Positions 17,233 through 26,185 of a stretch of DNA of 64,000 bases are shown here, in pieces. Position numbers and translations under genes: made by a program. How positions within the stretch are numbered: position 1 is the first letter of the stretch; every line of letters starts with the position of its first letter. The stretch is from Paractinoplanes ovalisporus (GTDB lineage Bacteria; Actinomycetota; Actinomycetes; Mycobacteriales; Micromonosporaceae). The notes under the pieces are model-generated. The model was not told the DNA's origin, did no database searches, and saw nothing but the letters and a program-made list of their open reading frames with translations. The DNA lies in assembly GCF_016834655.1 (NCBI RefSeq), contig NZ_JAENHP010000001.1, positions 434,001 to 498,000 of the forward strand, written 5' to 3'.

Positions 17233-17330
17233 GCGAACGCGCACTCGCTCAAGCCGACAACGCGCACTCGCGCAAACCGGCGACGCGCAAACGCTCAGAA
17301 CGGCAAGCGAGCACTCACTCAAGCGGACAA
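17233..17330. repeat. degenerate tandem repeat (GCGCACTCGC-type)
   Basis: About three to four imperfect copies of a 25-30 bp unit built from CGACAACGCGCACTCGC and CTCAAGC. It lies between two convergent genes and runs into the 3' end of the minus-strand gene. Confidence 0.5.
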
Positions 17331-17891
17331 CGACGGGCCGGCGGCTGCGACATCGTCTGAGGTGCGCGCCTGAGCAGTGCGGTTCAGTTCCGCGCGGATA
17401 GTCGCCCCCGAGGCGTTCAGGCCTGCGAGCGGCAGGTCGAACCGCAAGCGGCCGTTCCGGTTCCGGCGGGGTGGGCGGCGACCACTCCGGTCGATCGCGG
17501 TCACGAGCTGGGCGTGCTCGTCGGCCACGAACACCTGCAACACCGTCAGCGGCCACCGGCCGCGCAGCCGGGTCCGGGCCACGATGTCGTACGGGATCAT
17601 GACCGCGTCGCAGCCGGCGGCGGCCATCTCGATGCCGTCGGGGCCGAACGTCAGGGTGGTGGGGCGGCGACGGGCGCGCACCAGCGAGAACACGGTGTAG
17701 AAGAACGTGTACGAGACGGTGTAGACGATGCCGGGTGTCAGCGGCGTGACGATCACACGGCCGGTCACCGCCGAGAACACCACGGCGAGGATCAGCCACG
17801 CCGCGAGGCCGGCCGTCACACCCACCACGACCGCCACCGCCACCAGCCGCCGGGGTGACGACCGGTATTCCGCCACGCCCTCGCCAGTCAT
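17319..17891 (-). CDS. hypothetical membrane protein with cytoplasmic beta-rich domain
   Basis: A 190-residue protein, not recognised. Two hydrophobic segments occupy the first ~75 residues (VAVAVVVGVTAGLAAWLILA and a second rich in Tyr/Phe). A soluble part follows that resembles the PH-like domains of small actinobacterial membrane proteins (TTLTFGPDGIEM, VMIPYDIVARTRL). The Arg-rich stretch RRPPRRNRNGR lies near residue 140. It converges with the preceding propeller gene and is divergent from the lysyl-oxidase gene. Confidence 0.6.
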   Translation of the reverse strand: MTGEGVAEYRSSPRRLVAVAVVVGVTAGLAAWLILAVVFSAVTGRVIVTPLTPGIVYTVSYTFFYTVFSLVRARRRPTTLTFGPDGIEMAAAGCDAVMIPYDIVARTRLRGRWPLTVLQVFVADEHAQLVTAIDRSGRRPPRRNRNGRLRFDLPLAGLNASGATIRAELNRTAQARTSDDVAAAGPSLSA

Positions 17892-18028
17892 GCCGGGATC
17901 ATGTCAGCCGCGGACAACAACCGGAAGCCACCGCGTGCACCAGACCGACGCCGCCACGACGGGCCGGCGCGGTGCAACGGTCGGAAAGGGGACAGTACGT
18001 CGCTGATTCGACGCACCTCATCATCCGG

Positions 18029-18046
18029 CTCACAGCGGACTCACAG
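18029..18046. promoter_or_regulatory. 11-bp spaced direct repeats CTCACAG
   Basis: Two CTCACAG copies start 11 bp apart, about 60-75 bp before the lysyl-oxidase gene. The spacing resembles OmpR/PhoP-family boxes, but the sequence is not the PhoP consensus. Confidence 0.25.
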
Positions 18047-18104
18047 ACGTCGGGATTCCATGGGCGGACATCCATTCGTACGTGTGCACCTGGGGGAACG
18101 ATCG

Positions 18105-19604
18105 ATGACGGCAGTTAGGTGGAAGCGGTGGAGTCTGGCCGCGGTCGCGGGGGTGATGCCGGCGACGCTGGCCTTCGCGGGTATGCAGGTCGCCGATGCG
18201 GCCACGACGCCCGCGGGGGTGCGGATCGTGGCCGGCGCCAAGAGCGTCACGGCCGAGCGCTTCCAGGTCAGTGAGAAGAAGTACGGCGTCGACCTGAACC
18301 TCGGGCTCAACGTCATCGCCGGCCAGGAGGCGCTGGAGGTCAGGGCGACCCGCAAGTCGTACGCGGAACCGATCGTCGCCGACCTGATCACCGGTGACGG
18401 CAAGGTCCGGCTGCCGGCCGCGCTGGTCACCGACATGGGTGGGCTCAAGCAGTTCACGACCGTGACCGTCAAGAACGCCAAGGGCGCGGTCGTCAAACGC
18501 TACTGGACCACGTTCTGCCCCAACGACTACGAGTCGGTGCGCACCCGGCCCGACGCCCCGGCGCAGACCCCGTACCCGGTCGGCTGCGGCAACGACAACC
18601 CGTTCACGCTGGGCTCGGTCTGGGGCGTGCAGGCCGGCTGGAGCGCGAGCACCAGCGACATGCCCACGCACGGCGGGCAGTTCGACCTGCCGATCGGGAA
18701 GTACGCCGTGTCGGTCACGGTCAACACCCCGTACCAGAAGCTCCTGAAGATCGCCGCGAAGGACGCCACCATCGCGCTCACCCTGACCGTGAAGAAGGGT
18801 GAGGACGGCTTCGAGGCGCGCCGCGCGGACGGGCACCACGAGCACGGGCGGCAGATCTCGGAGTATCTGAAGGAGTACCGGCCCGCCGCCAAGCGCCCGG
18901 CCGCCTTGGCCGCGACGCCGAGCGGGCCGAAGCCGGACCTGCGGTCGCTGCCCGCGTGGGGCATCTCGATCAGCAAGGAGGCCAAGAACAAGTGGTACGT
19001 GAACTTCGGCGCCACGGTCTGGAACGCGGGTGACTCGCCGCTGCTGGTGGACGGGTTCCGGCGCAGCGGGCAGGGCCTGATGGACGCGTACCAGTACTTC
19101 TTCGACGCCCAGGGCAACCAGGTCGGCGCCGTGCCGGCCGGGACGATGCAGTGGGACCCGCGGGCCGGGCACAACCACTGGCACTTCACCGACTTCGCGC
19201 AGTACAACCTGCTCAAGGCCGACCAGAAGCAGGTCGCGCGCAGCGGCAAGGAGGCGTTCTGCCTGGCCAACACCGATGCGGTCGACTACACGATCCCGCT
19301 CGCGAAGTGGCGGCCGGCCAACACCGACCTGGAGACCTCGTGCGGGCAGCAGACGTCGGTGGGGGTGCGGGAGGTGCTCGACATCGGCAACGGTGACACC
19401 TACACGCAGGACCGGCCGGGGCAGTCGTTCGACGTCACGTCGCTGCCCAACGGCACCTACTACATCCAGGTCAAGGCGAACCCGGCGAACAAGCTGAGCG
19501 AGCTGTCGACCGGCAACAACACGTCGCTGCGCAAGATCGTGCTCGGCGGCACGGCGAAGAAGCGGACCCTCACCGTGCCACCGGTCAACGGCATCAAGGG
19601 TTAG
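18105..19604 (+). CDS. secreted lysyl-oxidase-family protein
   Basis: A 499-residue exported protein. The signal peptide (KRWSLAAVAGVMPATLAFAG) has cleavage likely after VADA. The N-terminal half is beta-rich and unassigned. The C-terminal half matches bacterial lysyl-oxidase domains: the copper-site motif GHNHWHFTDFAQY, then FCLANTDAVDY and an immunoglobulin-like end (LPNGTYYIQVKANPANKL). The family is copper-dependent and oxidises amines in animals; bacterial substrates are mostly unknown. GGGGGAACG precedes the ATG at 18105. The TAG stop overlaps the stop of the convergent acyltransferase gene (TTAG). Confidence 0.75.
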   Translation: MTAVRWKRWSLAAVAGVMPATLAFAGMQVADAATTPAGVRIVAGAKSVTAERFQVSEKKYGVDLNLGLNVIAGQEALEVRATRKSYAEPIVADLITGDGKVRLPAALVTDMGGLKQFTTVTVKNAKGAVVKRYWTTFCPNDYESVRTRPDAPAQTPYPVGCGNDNPFTLGSVWGVQAGWSASTSDMPTHGGQFDLPIGKYAVSVTVNTPYQKLLKIAAKDATIALTLTVKKGEDGFEARRADGHHEHGRQISEYLKEYRPAAKRPAALAATPSGPKPDLRSLPAWGISISKEAKNKWYVNFGATVWNAGDSPLLVDGFRRSGQGLMDAYQYFFDAQGNQVGAVPAGTMQWDPRAGHNHWHFTDFAQYNLLKADQKQVARSGKEAFCLANTDAVDYTIPLAKWRPANTDLETSCGQQTSVGVREVLDIGNGDTYTQDRPGQSFDVTSLPNGTYYIQVKANPANKLSELSTGNNTSLRKIVLGGTAKKRTLTVPPVNGIKG

Positions 19605-20899
19605 CGGTGGTCAGCCGGCCCGTGATCCCCACGGGCCGGCGAACCGTAGACCGTGCCCCGGGCCGGAGCGGGGGGCGGGGTCGGGGACGCGCCGGCCTGG
19701 GGGAACGACGCCGGGGGCGCATCCGTACGGAGGGTGGGGCTCAATTCCGTACGGGAGACGGAAGCCGGAGCCGCAACCGAGGGAGCGGCCGACGGAATGC
19801 CCGCGAGCGCCTGCCGGGGCCACAGCGAAGCCTTCCGCTTGGCCGACACGTCTTCGACCCAGCCGAACACCAGCACCGCACCGACCACCATGACCGTCTC
19901 GAGCACGAGCATCCAGACGATGTATTGGAAGGTCGCCCACGGCACCTGGTAGTGCTCGAGCACCGCGGCCCCCACCGTGATCAGCGGGAAGTGCCACAGG
20001 TAGATCGTGATGGCCCGGGCGTTGATCACCCGCACCGACTCCGAGAGCCACTTGACGTTCTCGAGGAACGCCATGGTCGGGCGGAACCGCAGCACGATCA
20101 GCACGAAGGCGAGCGACCACATGGTGCGCGCGATCGGCTCCTCGTTGAGGTCGAAGCCCCACGCCGTCGGGTGCGTGAACAGCCAGTAGAGGCCGATGCC
20201 GCCGATCACCGTGCAGATCGCCGCCCAGGCCGCGACGGGCAGCCGGTGCAGACGGCCGTCGCGGTGGGCGAAACCGGCGATCCAGCAGGCCGCGTACGTG
20301 ACGAAGTCCCACATGATGCCGTCGATCGGGTCGGGCAGGCGGAACCCGGTGAGGTGCAGGGCGGCCAGGGCGACCAGCGGCAGGGCCACCATCGCCCAGC
20401 CGATCTTCTTGTAGGCCCAGTAGAGCAGCGGCGAGACCAGCACGAAGATCAGGTAGGCCCGGAGGTACCAGAGGACCTCCCAGAACGGCTCGCCCCACGA
20501 GCTGCCGGGCGGGTCTTCCAGCGGGAAGATCCAGAACAGCAGGTTGAGCTTGTGCAGCGGGTGGTCGGGGTCGGCGCTCGACCAGCCGTGCCAGAACATG
20601 ATGGGCAGGGCCACCGCGGCGAACGTCCAGAGCGCGGGCAGCAGGCGCCGGATGCGCGACCAGACGGCCTGACGGACGCCGGCCTTGGCCAGCGAGGCAG
20701 CCATCAGCGAGCCGGCAATGGCGAACATGACGCCCATGGCGGGCAGCACCCAGGTGAGCCAGGCCCAGCCGAACGCGTGGTAGACGACGACCCGGATGAT
20801 CGCGACCGCACGGAGCGTGTCGATGTACCGGTTCCGCGACTTCGCCGGCGCGGCGGGCGCGCCGGCGGCCACCGGGGCCGCGGAGGTGCTTGCAGTCAT
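19601..20899 (-). CDS. acyltransferase family 3 membrane protein (OafA-like)
   Basis: A 432-residue integral membrane protein with about ten helices. The acyltransferase-3 start motif YIDTLRAVAIIRVVVYHAFG includes the conserved His. Further family blocks are ARAITIYLWHFPLITVGA and a C-terminal Pro/Ala-rich cytoplasmic tail. Such proteins O-acylate sugars of exopolysaccharides, antibiotics or peptidoglycan. AAGGAAG precedes the ATG at 20899; longer in-frame starts lack a ribosome site. Its last 4 bp overlap the convergent lysyl-oxidase gene. Upstream to 21179 is an intergenic region shared with the divergent STAND operon. Confidence 0.85.
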   Translation of the reverse strand: MTASTSAAPVAAGAPAAPAKSRNRYIDTLRAVAIIRVVVYHAFGWAWLTWVLPAMGVMFAIAGSLMAASLAKAGVRQAVWSRIRRLLPALWTFAAVALPIMFWHGWSSADPDHPLHKLNLLFWIFPLEDPPGSSWGEPFWEVLWYLRAYLIFVLVSPLLYWAYKKIGWAMVALPLVALAALHLTGFRLPDPIDGIMWDFVTYAACWIAGFAHRDGRLHRLPVAAWAAICTVIGGIGLYWLFTHPTAWGFDLNEEPIARTMWSLAFVLIVLRFRPTMAFLENVKWLSESVRVINARAITIYLWHFPLITVGAAVLEHYQVPWATFQYIVWMLVLETVMVVGAVLVFGWVEDVSAKRKASLWPRQALAGIPSAAPSVAAPASVSRTELSPTLRTDAPPASFPQAGASPTPPPAPARGTVYGSPARGDHGPADHR

Positions 20900-21179
20900 C
20901 GAACTTCCTTCGCGGCCGAGGGGAGCGTGCGCGGGCGTGCGGCACACAGCCTACGTACAGGACCACAACGACGCGGCCCCGGTAAACAGCCGGAAAGACG
21001 CGACGATCATCACACCCGGCCCCACCCGGTCATCCGTTCGGCCAGCACCGGACGACCGACCAGCGGAATGGTTCCGGAATGGAAATTTCGCCGACGTGAC
21101 GGCCAATTGACATTCCCGTGATCTTGTCGCCACCATTGATGCGCCCATTAATATTCTTTCCGCGAGGGCGGGCGGCGCG

Positions 21180-21581
21180 ATGGACGAAATCACCCTTACT
21201 GTGGCCTCGGCGTTAATCGGCGCCATGGCGGAAGACAGCTGGCAACAGGCAAAATCCGCCGTCACCGGGCTGTGGCGACGCTTCCGCCCCGATCAGGCCG
21301 AAACGGTCGAGGCCGAACTGGTCAGTGACCGGGAGCGGGTCCTGGTGGCCCGGGCCCGGCACGACACGGCCGTCGAGCAGCACGTTCGCGCAGGCTGGCA
21401 GGCCCGCCTGGCGTCGCTTTCGGACGGTGACGCGGTCGCCGCGCAGATGCTGCACGAACTCGCACAGAATCGCTGGGTAATTGATCAGAAACAGATTCGG
21501 ACGGTCACCCAGAATGCGCAGGCCTTCGGTTCCGGCCGCGTGTATCAGTCGGCCGGCGATATGACGATCAACGAGCGATGA
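21180..21581 (+). CDS. small effector-like protein with C-terminal amyloid-like motif
   Basis: A 133-residue protein. The N-terminal part is a short amphipathic/hydrophobic helix (ITLTVASALIGAMAEDSW) plus further helices, the kind of layout described for Bell/HeLo-like membrane-acting domains of bacterial NLR-associated effectors. The C-terminal end, residues about 114-131, reads AFGSGRVYQSAGDMTI. The partner STAND protein has AHDQAKIYQAARDLHL near its N-terminus, giving the shared pattern [RK][VI]YQ[SA]AxD. Such paired motifs mark prion-like signal transfer from NLR to effector. The domain assignment is inference. The gene overlaps the STAND gene by ATGA. The upstream AT-richer region (21100-21170) probably holds the promoter. 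Confidence 0.6.
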   Translation: MDEITLTVASALIGAMAEDSWQQAKSAVTGLWRRFRPDQAETVEAELVSDRERVLVARARHDTAVEQHVRAGWQARLASLSDGDAVAAQMLHELAQNRWVIDQKQIRTVTQNAQAFGSGRVYQSAGDMTINER

Positions 21582-24500
21582 CCGGCCCCGAACGGTCCGT
21601 CGATCTGACCGCGACGGCGCACGATCAGGCAAAGATCTATCAGGCCGCCCGCGACCTGCATCTGCATTACGAAGAGGGCCTGCGCGAGATCCGCCGAACG
21701 GCCCGCCCCGACGACGACGGCGTGCCCTGTCCCTATCCCGGGCTGGCTCCGTTCGGGCCCGGGCAGGCGCAGTGGTTCTTCGGTCGCGACGCCGTCACCG
21801 CCGGTCTGCTGGCCCGGCTCGACGAGAGCCTGCGCGACGGCCGCCCGATCGCCGTGGTGGCGCCCTCCGGCGCCGGCAAGTCGTCGGTGCTCAACGCCGG
21901 CCTGATCCCCGCGATCGCGCAGGGGCTGCTGCCCGAGCCGGGTTCGGCGGAGTGGCCCCGGATCGTGCTCACCCCGACCGCGCACCCGATGCGCGTCCTG
22001 CCGGCGGTGACCGGGCACGAACGGGCCGTCGTCATCGTCGACCAGCTCGAGGAGCTGTTCACGCTCTGCCCGGACGAGCAGGAACGCCACGAGTTCCTCG
22101 ACGCCCTGGCCGCGCTCCCCCGCGGTGTGCTGCTCGTGCTCGGCATGCGATCCGACTTCTACACACAGGGGGCGAGCCACCCCTGGCTGCGCGACGTGCT
22201 GCAGCACGACCAAGTGCTGCTCGGCCCGATGAGCGAACCGGAACTGCGCGAGGCCATCCGGCTGCCGCTGCGTGCCCCCGGCGTCGAGCTCGAGATGGAA
22301 CCGGGCCTGCTCGAACTGCTGCTCAAGGATCTGGGCGGCGACGGGTCGGCCGACGTCTACCGCGCCGGCCGGCTCCCGCTTCTGGCCCACGCGCTGCGGG
22401 CCTGCTGGCAGCAGCGGAGCGGGCACACCCTGACCGTCGCCGGCTACCGGGCCACCGGCGGCATCGCCAACGCCGTCGCGACCACCGCCGAGCGGGTCTA
22501 CCAGCGCCTGGACGACACCGAGCGGGTCGCCGCCCGCAGCATGTTCCTGCGGCTGGTGAAGATCGGCGCCGGTGTGGAGGACACCCGGCGCCGGTTGCCG
22601 CGGGCCGACGTCGAAGGCCCCGGCCTGGAGGCCTTCGCCACCAACCGCCTGCTCACGCTGCACCGGGACACGGTCGAGATCACCCATGAGGCGCTGCTGA
22701 CCGCGTGGCCCCGGCTGCGGTCCTGGATCGACGAGGACCGCGACGGCCTGCTCGTCCACCAGCATCTCGAGGAGGACGCCGGCGAGTGGCGGCGCGGCGG
22801 CCGCGACGCCGGTCTGCTCTACCGCGGCCTGCGCCTCGAATCGGCCCGGCAGTGGCAGGCCACCCACCCGGGTGAGACCACCGACGCCGAGCGGGAGTTC
22901 GTCCGGGCCGGCATCGCCCTGCGCACCCGCGGCACCCGCCGGTTGAAGGCGGTGGCGGCCGTGCTCGCGGTCCTGCTGATCTCGGCCGTGACCGGGGTTG
23001 TCGTCGCTCTCGACCAGCGGGGCGCCGCGCGCTCGCAGTCCGCCGTCAACCTGTCCCGGCAGATCGCGCTGCAGTCCGACGCCGTCCGCGAGGTCGACGC
23101 CGACCTGGCGATCCTGCTGGCGGCCGAGTCGCTGCGCCGCGCCGACACCCTCGAAGCGCGCGCGTCGGCCGTGGCCGCGACCAACCAGCAGCTGCTGGCC
23201 CGCATCGACACCGGGCAGGGCGAGATCCGCTCGATGGCCTACCTGCCCGGCGGCACCTCGGTCGCGGCGGCCGGCAGCGGGCAGGTCAAGGTCTGGGATC
23301 TGGGCACCCGCCGGGCGACCGCCACCCTGGAGCATCCCGGCGGCGGCGCGACCAGCGTGGTCTCCGGCCCGGGCGGCCCGATCACGGCCGGGCGCGACGG
23401 CCGGGTCTACCTCTGGGACGGCGCCCGGGCGACCCCGTTGACCGGTCACGGCGGCGAGGTGACGGGGCTTGCGCTGGCCGGTCGGCTCCTGGCGAGCAGC
23501 GGAAACGACGGCACCGTACGGCTGTGGGACCTGACCACCCGCAAGCCCGTACGCACCCTGCAGGCGGGCGGGCCGCTCACTGCGGTGGCGATCAGCCCTG
23601 ACGGCCGTACGGTGGCCGCGGGTGGTCCTGGTCGCCGCCTGCGCCTCTGGGAAGCGGGCACGGGCCGGCAGTTGGCCGCGCTGAGCCGGGACCCCGCCGA
23701 TGGCATGTGCGGGCGGGTCACCGACTACACGATCACGTCGCTGTCGTTCCATCCCGACGGGCGCACGCTGCTCAGCGGCGACGGCGCGGCGTGCGTGTTC
23801 ACGGTGTGGGACGTCGTCCGGCGTACGTCGAAGGTCTGGGTCTCCGGGCACACCTGGGACGTGCATCAGGTCGCCTACAGCCCGGACGGCTCGCAGGTCG
23901 CCACGACGAGCCGGGACGGCACCGTACGGCTGTGGAACGCGGCCAACTGGTGGCAGCTCGAACGCCGTACCGGGCACACCGGGATCGTCCTCGGCCTGGC
24001 CTGGGCGCCCGACGGGCACACCCTGCTCAGCGGCGGTGACGACCAGATGATCCGGCTGTGGCGCACCCCGGCGCTGACCGGTCACACCGATTCGGTCAAC
24101 GGGATCAGCTGGAGCACCGACGGGCGGCGGCTGGCCAGCGCGAGCCGCGACCGTACGGCCCGGATCTGGAACGTCGCCACCGGCCGGGTCGAGCACGTGC
24201 TGCGGGGGCACACGGCCGGACTGGGCGACGTCGAGTTCGGCCCGCGCGGCAACCTGCTCGTCACGGCCTCGGTCGACGGCACGGTCCGGTTGTGGGACGC
24301 GACCACCTTCGCCGCCCGGGGCATCTTGAAGACCGGCAACTCGGCGTGGGCGTTCGGCTCGTTCAGCCCCGACGGGCAGTTGCTGGCCACCTCCGGGCCG
24401 GGCGGCAACCCGCTGGTGTGGGACCTGACCACCCGCGAGGTGCGGTGGCGGGCCGAGGGGCACCCGCAGGGCGCCTACCGGGCGGTGTTCAGTCCCGACG

Positions 24501-25057
24501 GCAAGCTGCTCGCCACCGGCGGCGCCGACAACCTGATCCGGGTGTTCGACGTGGCCTCGGCCCGGCCGCTGCGGGTCGTCCGGGGACACATCAGCCCGGT
24601 GGTCGACCTGCTCTTCACGCCCGACGGCCGGCACCTGGTCAGCACCGGCGGCGACCGGTATCTGCGGGTATGGGACACGACGACCTGGGAGCCGGCCGGC
24701 ATCCTGCGGGGACACCTGGGCCGCGTCGAAGACCTGGCGATCAGCCCCGACGGCCGCCGGCTGGCCTCGGGCGGGGTGCGTGGCGAGGTCAAGACGTGGG
24801 ACGTGGCGACCCAGACGCTGCTGACCAACTTCGAGTTCCAGCACCGGGACGCGGTCTACGGCGTCGCCTTCAGCCCTGACGGGCGCACCCTCGCCTCGGC
24901 CAGCGGCGACGCCTCGATCCGGCTGGCGCCCGTCGACTTCGACGAGACGGCCGCCGGCGCCCGGCTCTGCGGTCTGCTGAACCGGGACCTGACGCCCGGC
25001 GAGTGGCGTCAATACCTTCCGGGTCAGCCTTACGCGCGGACGTGCACCAGCGGTTAG
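21578..25057 (+). CDS. STAND (NLR-like) NTPase with 14 WD40 repeats
   Basis: An 1159-residue protein. Residues about 15-29 carry the Y-Q motif shared with the upstream small protein. The nSTAND domain begins YPGLAPFGPGQAQWFFGRD (about 50) with Walker A VAPSGAGKSS (about 94-103) and Walker B AVVIVDQLEEL (about 150-160). A winged-helix/helical region follows, then a single membrane-like helix (about 456-477, AVLAVLLISAVTGVVVAL). The rest is about 14 WD40 units ending in WD or variants (VKVWD, VRLWD, IRLWR, LRVWD), enough for two seven-bladed propellers acting as the sensor. Ligand binding by WD40 should trigger oligomerisation and seed the effector through the shared motif. The TAG stop overlaps the convergent deaminase stop. 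Confidence 0.85.
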   Translation: MTGPERSVDLTATAHDQAKIYQAARDLHLHYEEGLREIRRTARPDDDGVPCPYPGLAPFGPGQAQWFFGRDAVTAGLLARLDESLRDGRPIAVVAPSGAGKSSVLNAGLIPAIAQGLLPEPGSAEWPRIVLTPTAHPMRVLPAVTGHERAVVIVDQLEELFTLCPDEQERHEFLDALAALPRGVLLVLGMRSDFYTQGASHPWLRDVLQHDQVLLGPMSEPELREAIRLPLRAPGVELEMEPGLLELLLKDLGGDGSADVYRAGRLPLLAHALRACWQQRSGHTLTVAGYRATGGIANAVATTAERVYQRLDDTERVAARSMFLRLVKIGAGVEDTRRRLPRADVEGPGLEAFATNRLLTLHRDTVEITHEALLTAWPRLRSWIDEDRDGLLVHQHLEEDAGEWRRGGRDAGLLYRGLRLESARQWQATHPGETTDAEREFVRAGIALRTRGTRRLKAVAAVLAVLLISAVTGVVVALDQRGAARSQSAVNLSRQIALQSDAVREVDADLAILLAAESLRRADTLEARASAVAATNQQLLARIDTGQGEIRSMAYLPGGTSVAAAGSGQVKVWDLGTRRATATLEHPGGGATSVVSGPGGPITAGRDGRVYLWDGARATPLTGHGGEVTGLALAGRLLASSGNDGTVRLWDLTTRKPVRTLQAGGPLTAVAISPDGRTVAAGGPGRRLRLWEAGTGRQLAALSRDPADGMCGRVTDYTITSLSFHPDGRTLLSGDGAACVFTVWDVVRRTSKVWVSGHTWDVHQVAYSPDGSQVATTSRDGTVRLWNAANWWQLERRTGHTGIVLGLAWAPDGHTLLSGGDDQMIRLWRTPALTGHTDSVNGISWSTDGRRLASASRDRTARIWNVATGRVEHVLRGHTAGLGDVEFGPRGNLLVTASVDGTVRLWDATTFAARGILKTGNSAWAFGSFSPDGQLLATSGPGGNPLVWDLTTREVRWRAEGHPQGAYRAVFSPDGKLLATGGADNLIRVFDVASARPLRVVRGHISPVVDLLFTPDGRHLVSTGGDRYLRVWDTTTWEPAGILRGHLGRVEDLAISPDGRRLASGGVRGEVKTWDVATQTLLTNFEFQHRDAVYGVAFSPDGRTLASASGDASIRLAPVDFDETAAGARLCGLLNRDLTPGEWRQYLPGQPYARTCTSG

Positions 25058-25545
25058 CGCCAGAAACCACGGTGCACGTCGGCCGCGCTGGCCAGATCGG
25101 CCGGCCCGTCGACGACGATCGGGCGGCCGCCGCGGGCGAAGACCTCACGGGAGGACAGCCGCAGCGGGGGCACACCCTCCTCCTCGTCGACCATGGCGCT
25201 CAGCTCGTCCGACGCGAACGCGAACACCATGCGCCCGATGCCCGACCAGTAGATGGCGCCGGCGCACATCGCGCACGGCTCGGTGCTCGTGTAGAGCGTG
25301 CTCTCGCCCAGCACCGCCATCCCCCAGCCGCCGGCGACGCGCACCAGGTTGGTCTCGGCGTGGCCGGTCGGGTCGGATTGCGTCACCGTCGAGTTCAGCG
25401 CCTCGGCCACCGTGCCGTCGGCCGCGACGAGCAGCGCCCCGAACGGGTGGTCGCCGCGTTTGCGCGCGTCCCAGGCCAGGGCCACGGCGCGTTCCAGGTA
25501 TGCCTCGTCGATGGCGTTGATGCCGCTGGACGTCACGATCGTCAT
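25054..25545 (-). CDS. nucleoside/guanine deaminase (CDA fold)
   Basis: A 163-residue zinc deaminase. The first zinc/proton-relay motif is TGHAETNLVR (His and Glu), the second STEPCAMCAGA with both Cys, the order of guanine deaminases and TadA-like enzymes. Length and AIYWSGIGRMVFAF fit the free-base/nucleoside deaminase group rather than tRNA TadA; the exact base is not readable. GGGAGGGTCGG precedes the ATG at 25545; the longer frame to 25758 is rejected. It converges with the STAND gene, sharing TTAG. Confidence 0.85.
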   Translation of the reverse strand: MTIVTSSGINAIDEAYLERAVALAWDARKRGDHPFGALLVAADGTVAEALNSTVTQSDPTGHAETNLVRVAGGWGMAVLGESTLYTSTEPCAMCAGAIYWSGIGRMVFAFASDELSAMVDEEEGVPPLRLSSREVFARGGRPIVVDGPADLASAADVHRGFWR

Positions 25546-25669
25546 CCGACCCTCCCCGTTGCCTCGAACTCTAACCAGTTCGGCGATCGGATCCGCCGCG
25601 CCGCACGATCTCGGCGGCGATGCCAGTGCAGGCGGCCGATGGCCTTCCGTCGACCGCTCCCACCCGAAT

Positions 25670-25692
25670 GTGTCGTACCTCAGGAATAGCTT
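25670..25692 (+). promoter_or_regulatory. TGTCGTACC-N7-TAGCTT promoter
   Basis: TGTCGTACCTC (25671-25681), then TAGCTT (25687-25692), about 69 bp before the ATG at 25761. It has the same motif and spacing as upstream of the genes at 13415 (minus) and 32654. Confidence 0.5.
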
Positions 25693-25760
25693 GAGTGACG
25701 AGTCCACCCGGGCGCATCGGCCCAGCGGTCGGGAGCGTCCGCCGAAGGAGGGGAACACTC

Positions 25761-26129
25761 ATGACAGTCACCGGCCGGATGATCGCCGACGGCCTGCGCC
25801 CGGGTGCTGAGTTCGCCCCACCGGCCACGCGGATCGTGAAGATGGTCCGGGTTGACGTGGGCGACTCGGCCGGCCCGGGCCAGCCCCGCTTCTGGACGAT
25901 CGTCGACTTCGAGTCCGGCGACGGCGGGGCGGTCGCCGCGGCTCTGGCCGAGAGCCTCGACACCGAGGGCGGGTGGTACGCCGATTTCGCCGACGGTGAC
26001 GACCATGTGGTGGTCTTCGCCGGCAAGGTGTTCCGCTACGCCCCGGACGACCGCGAGACCTATGCCGCCGCCGTCGCTTACGGCCGAAGTGTCGGCGTCC
26101 CCGAGCACCAGCTCGACTGGGAGGGCTGA
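25761..26129 (+). CDS. hypothetical protein
   Basis: A 122-residue acidic protein with no signal peptide or membrane segment, not recognised. Alternating strands and helices (IVKMVRVDVGD, FWTIVDFESGD, DDHVVVFAGKVFRY, YAAAVAYGRSVGV) suggest a small alpha/beta domain. GAAGGAGGGG gives a strong ribosome site before the ATG at 25761. Its promoter carries the shared TGTCGTACC motif, so it may belong to a stress regulon with the AAA+ pair and the 79-residue protein at 32654. Confidence 0.65.
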   Translation: MTVTGRMIADGLRPGAEFAPPATRIVKMVRVDVGDSAGPGQPRFWTIVDFESGDGGAVAAALAESLDTEGGWYADFADGDDHVVVFAGKVFRYAPDDRETYAAAVAYGRSVGVPEHQLDWEG

Positions 26130-26185
26130 GCCGGCGCGTCGTCTTGCTGACACCACCCGGGGCGGGGTGAGCCCACACTGACCGC

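Noticed and set aside
18029..18046. PhoP box upstream of the lysyl-oxidase gene
   Set aside because: The 11-bp spacing fits, but the sequence CTCACAG departs from GTTCACC; kept only as a low-confidence direct repeat.
21545..25012. 1155-residue antisense frame over the STAND gene
   Set aside because: A high-GC shadow of the WD40 gene. Its composition is low-complexity Gly/Arg/Pro, while the plus strand has clear Walker and WD motifs.
25546..25758. Longer N-terminus of the nucleoside deaminase
   Set aside because: The extra 71 residues are not deaminase-like and overlap the divergent promoter; the ATG at 25545 has a strong ribosome site.
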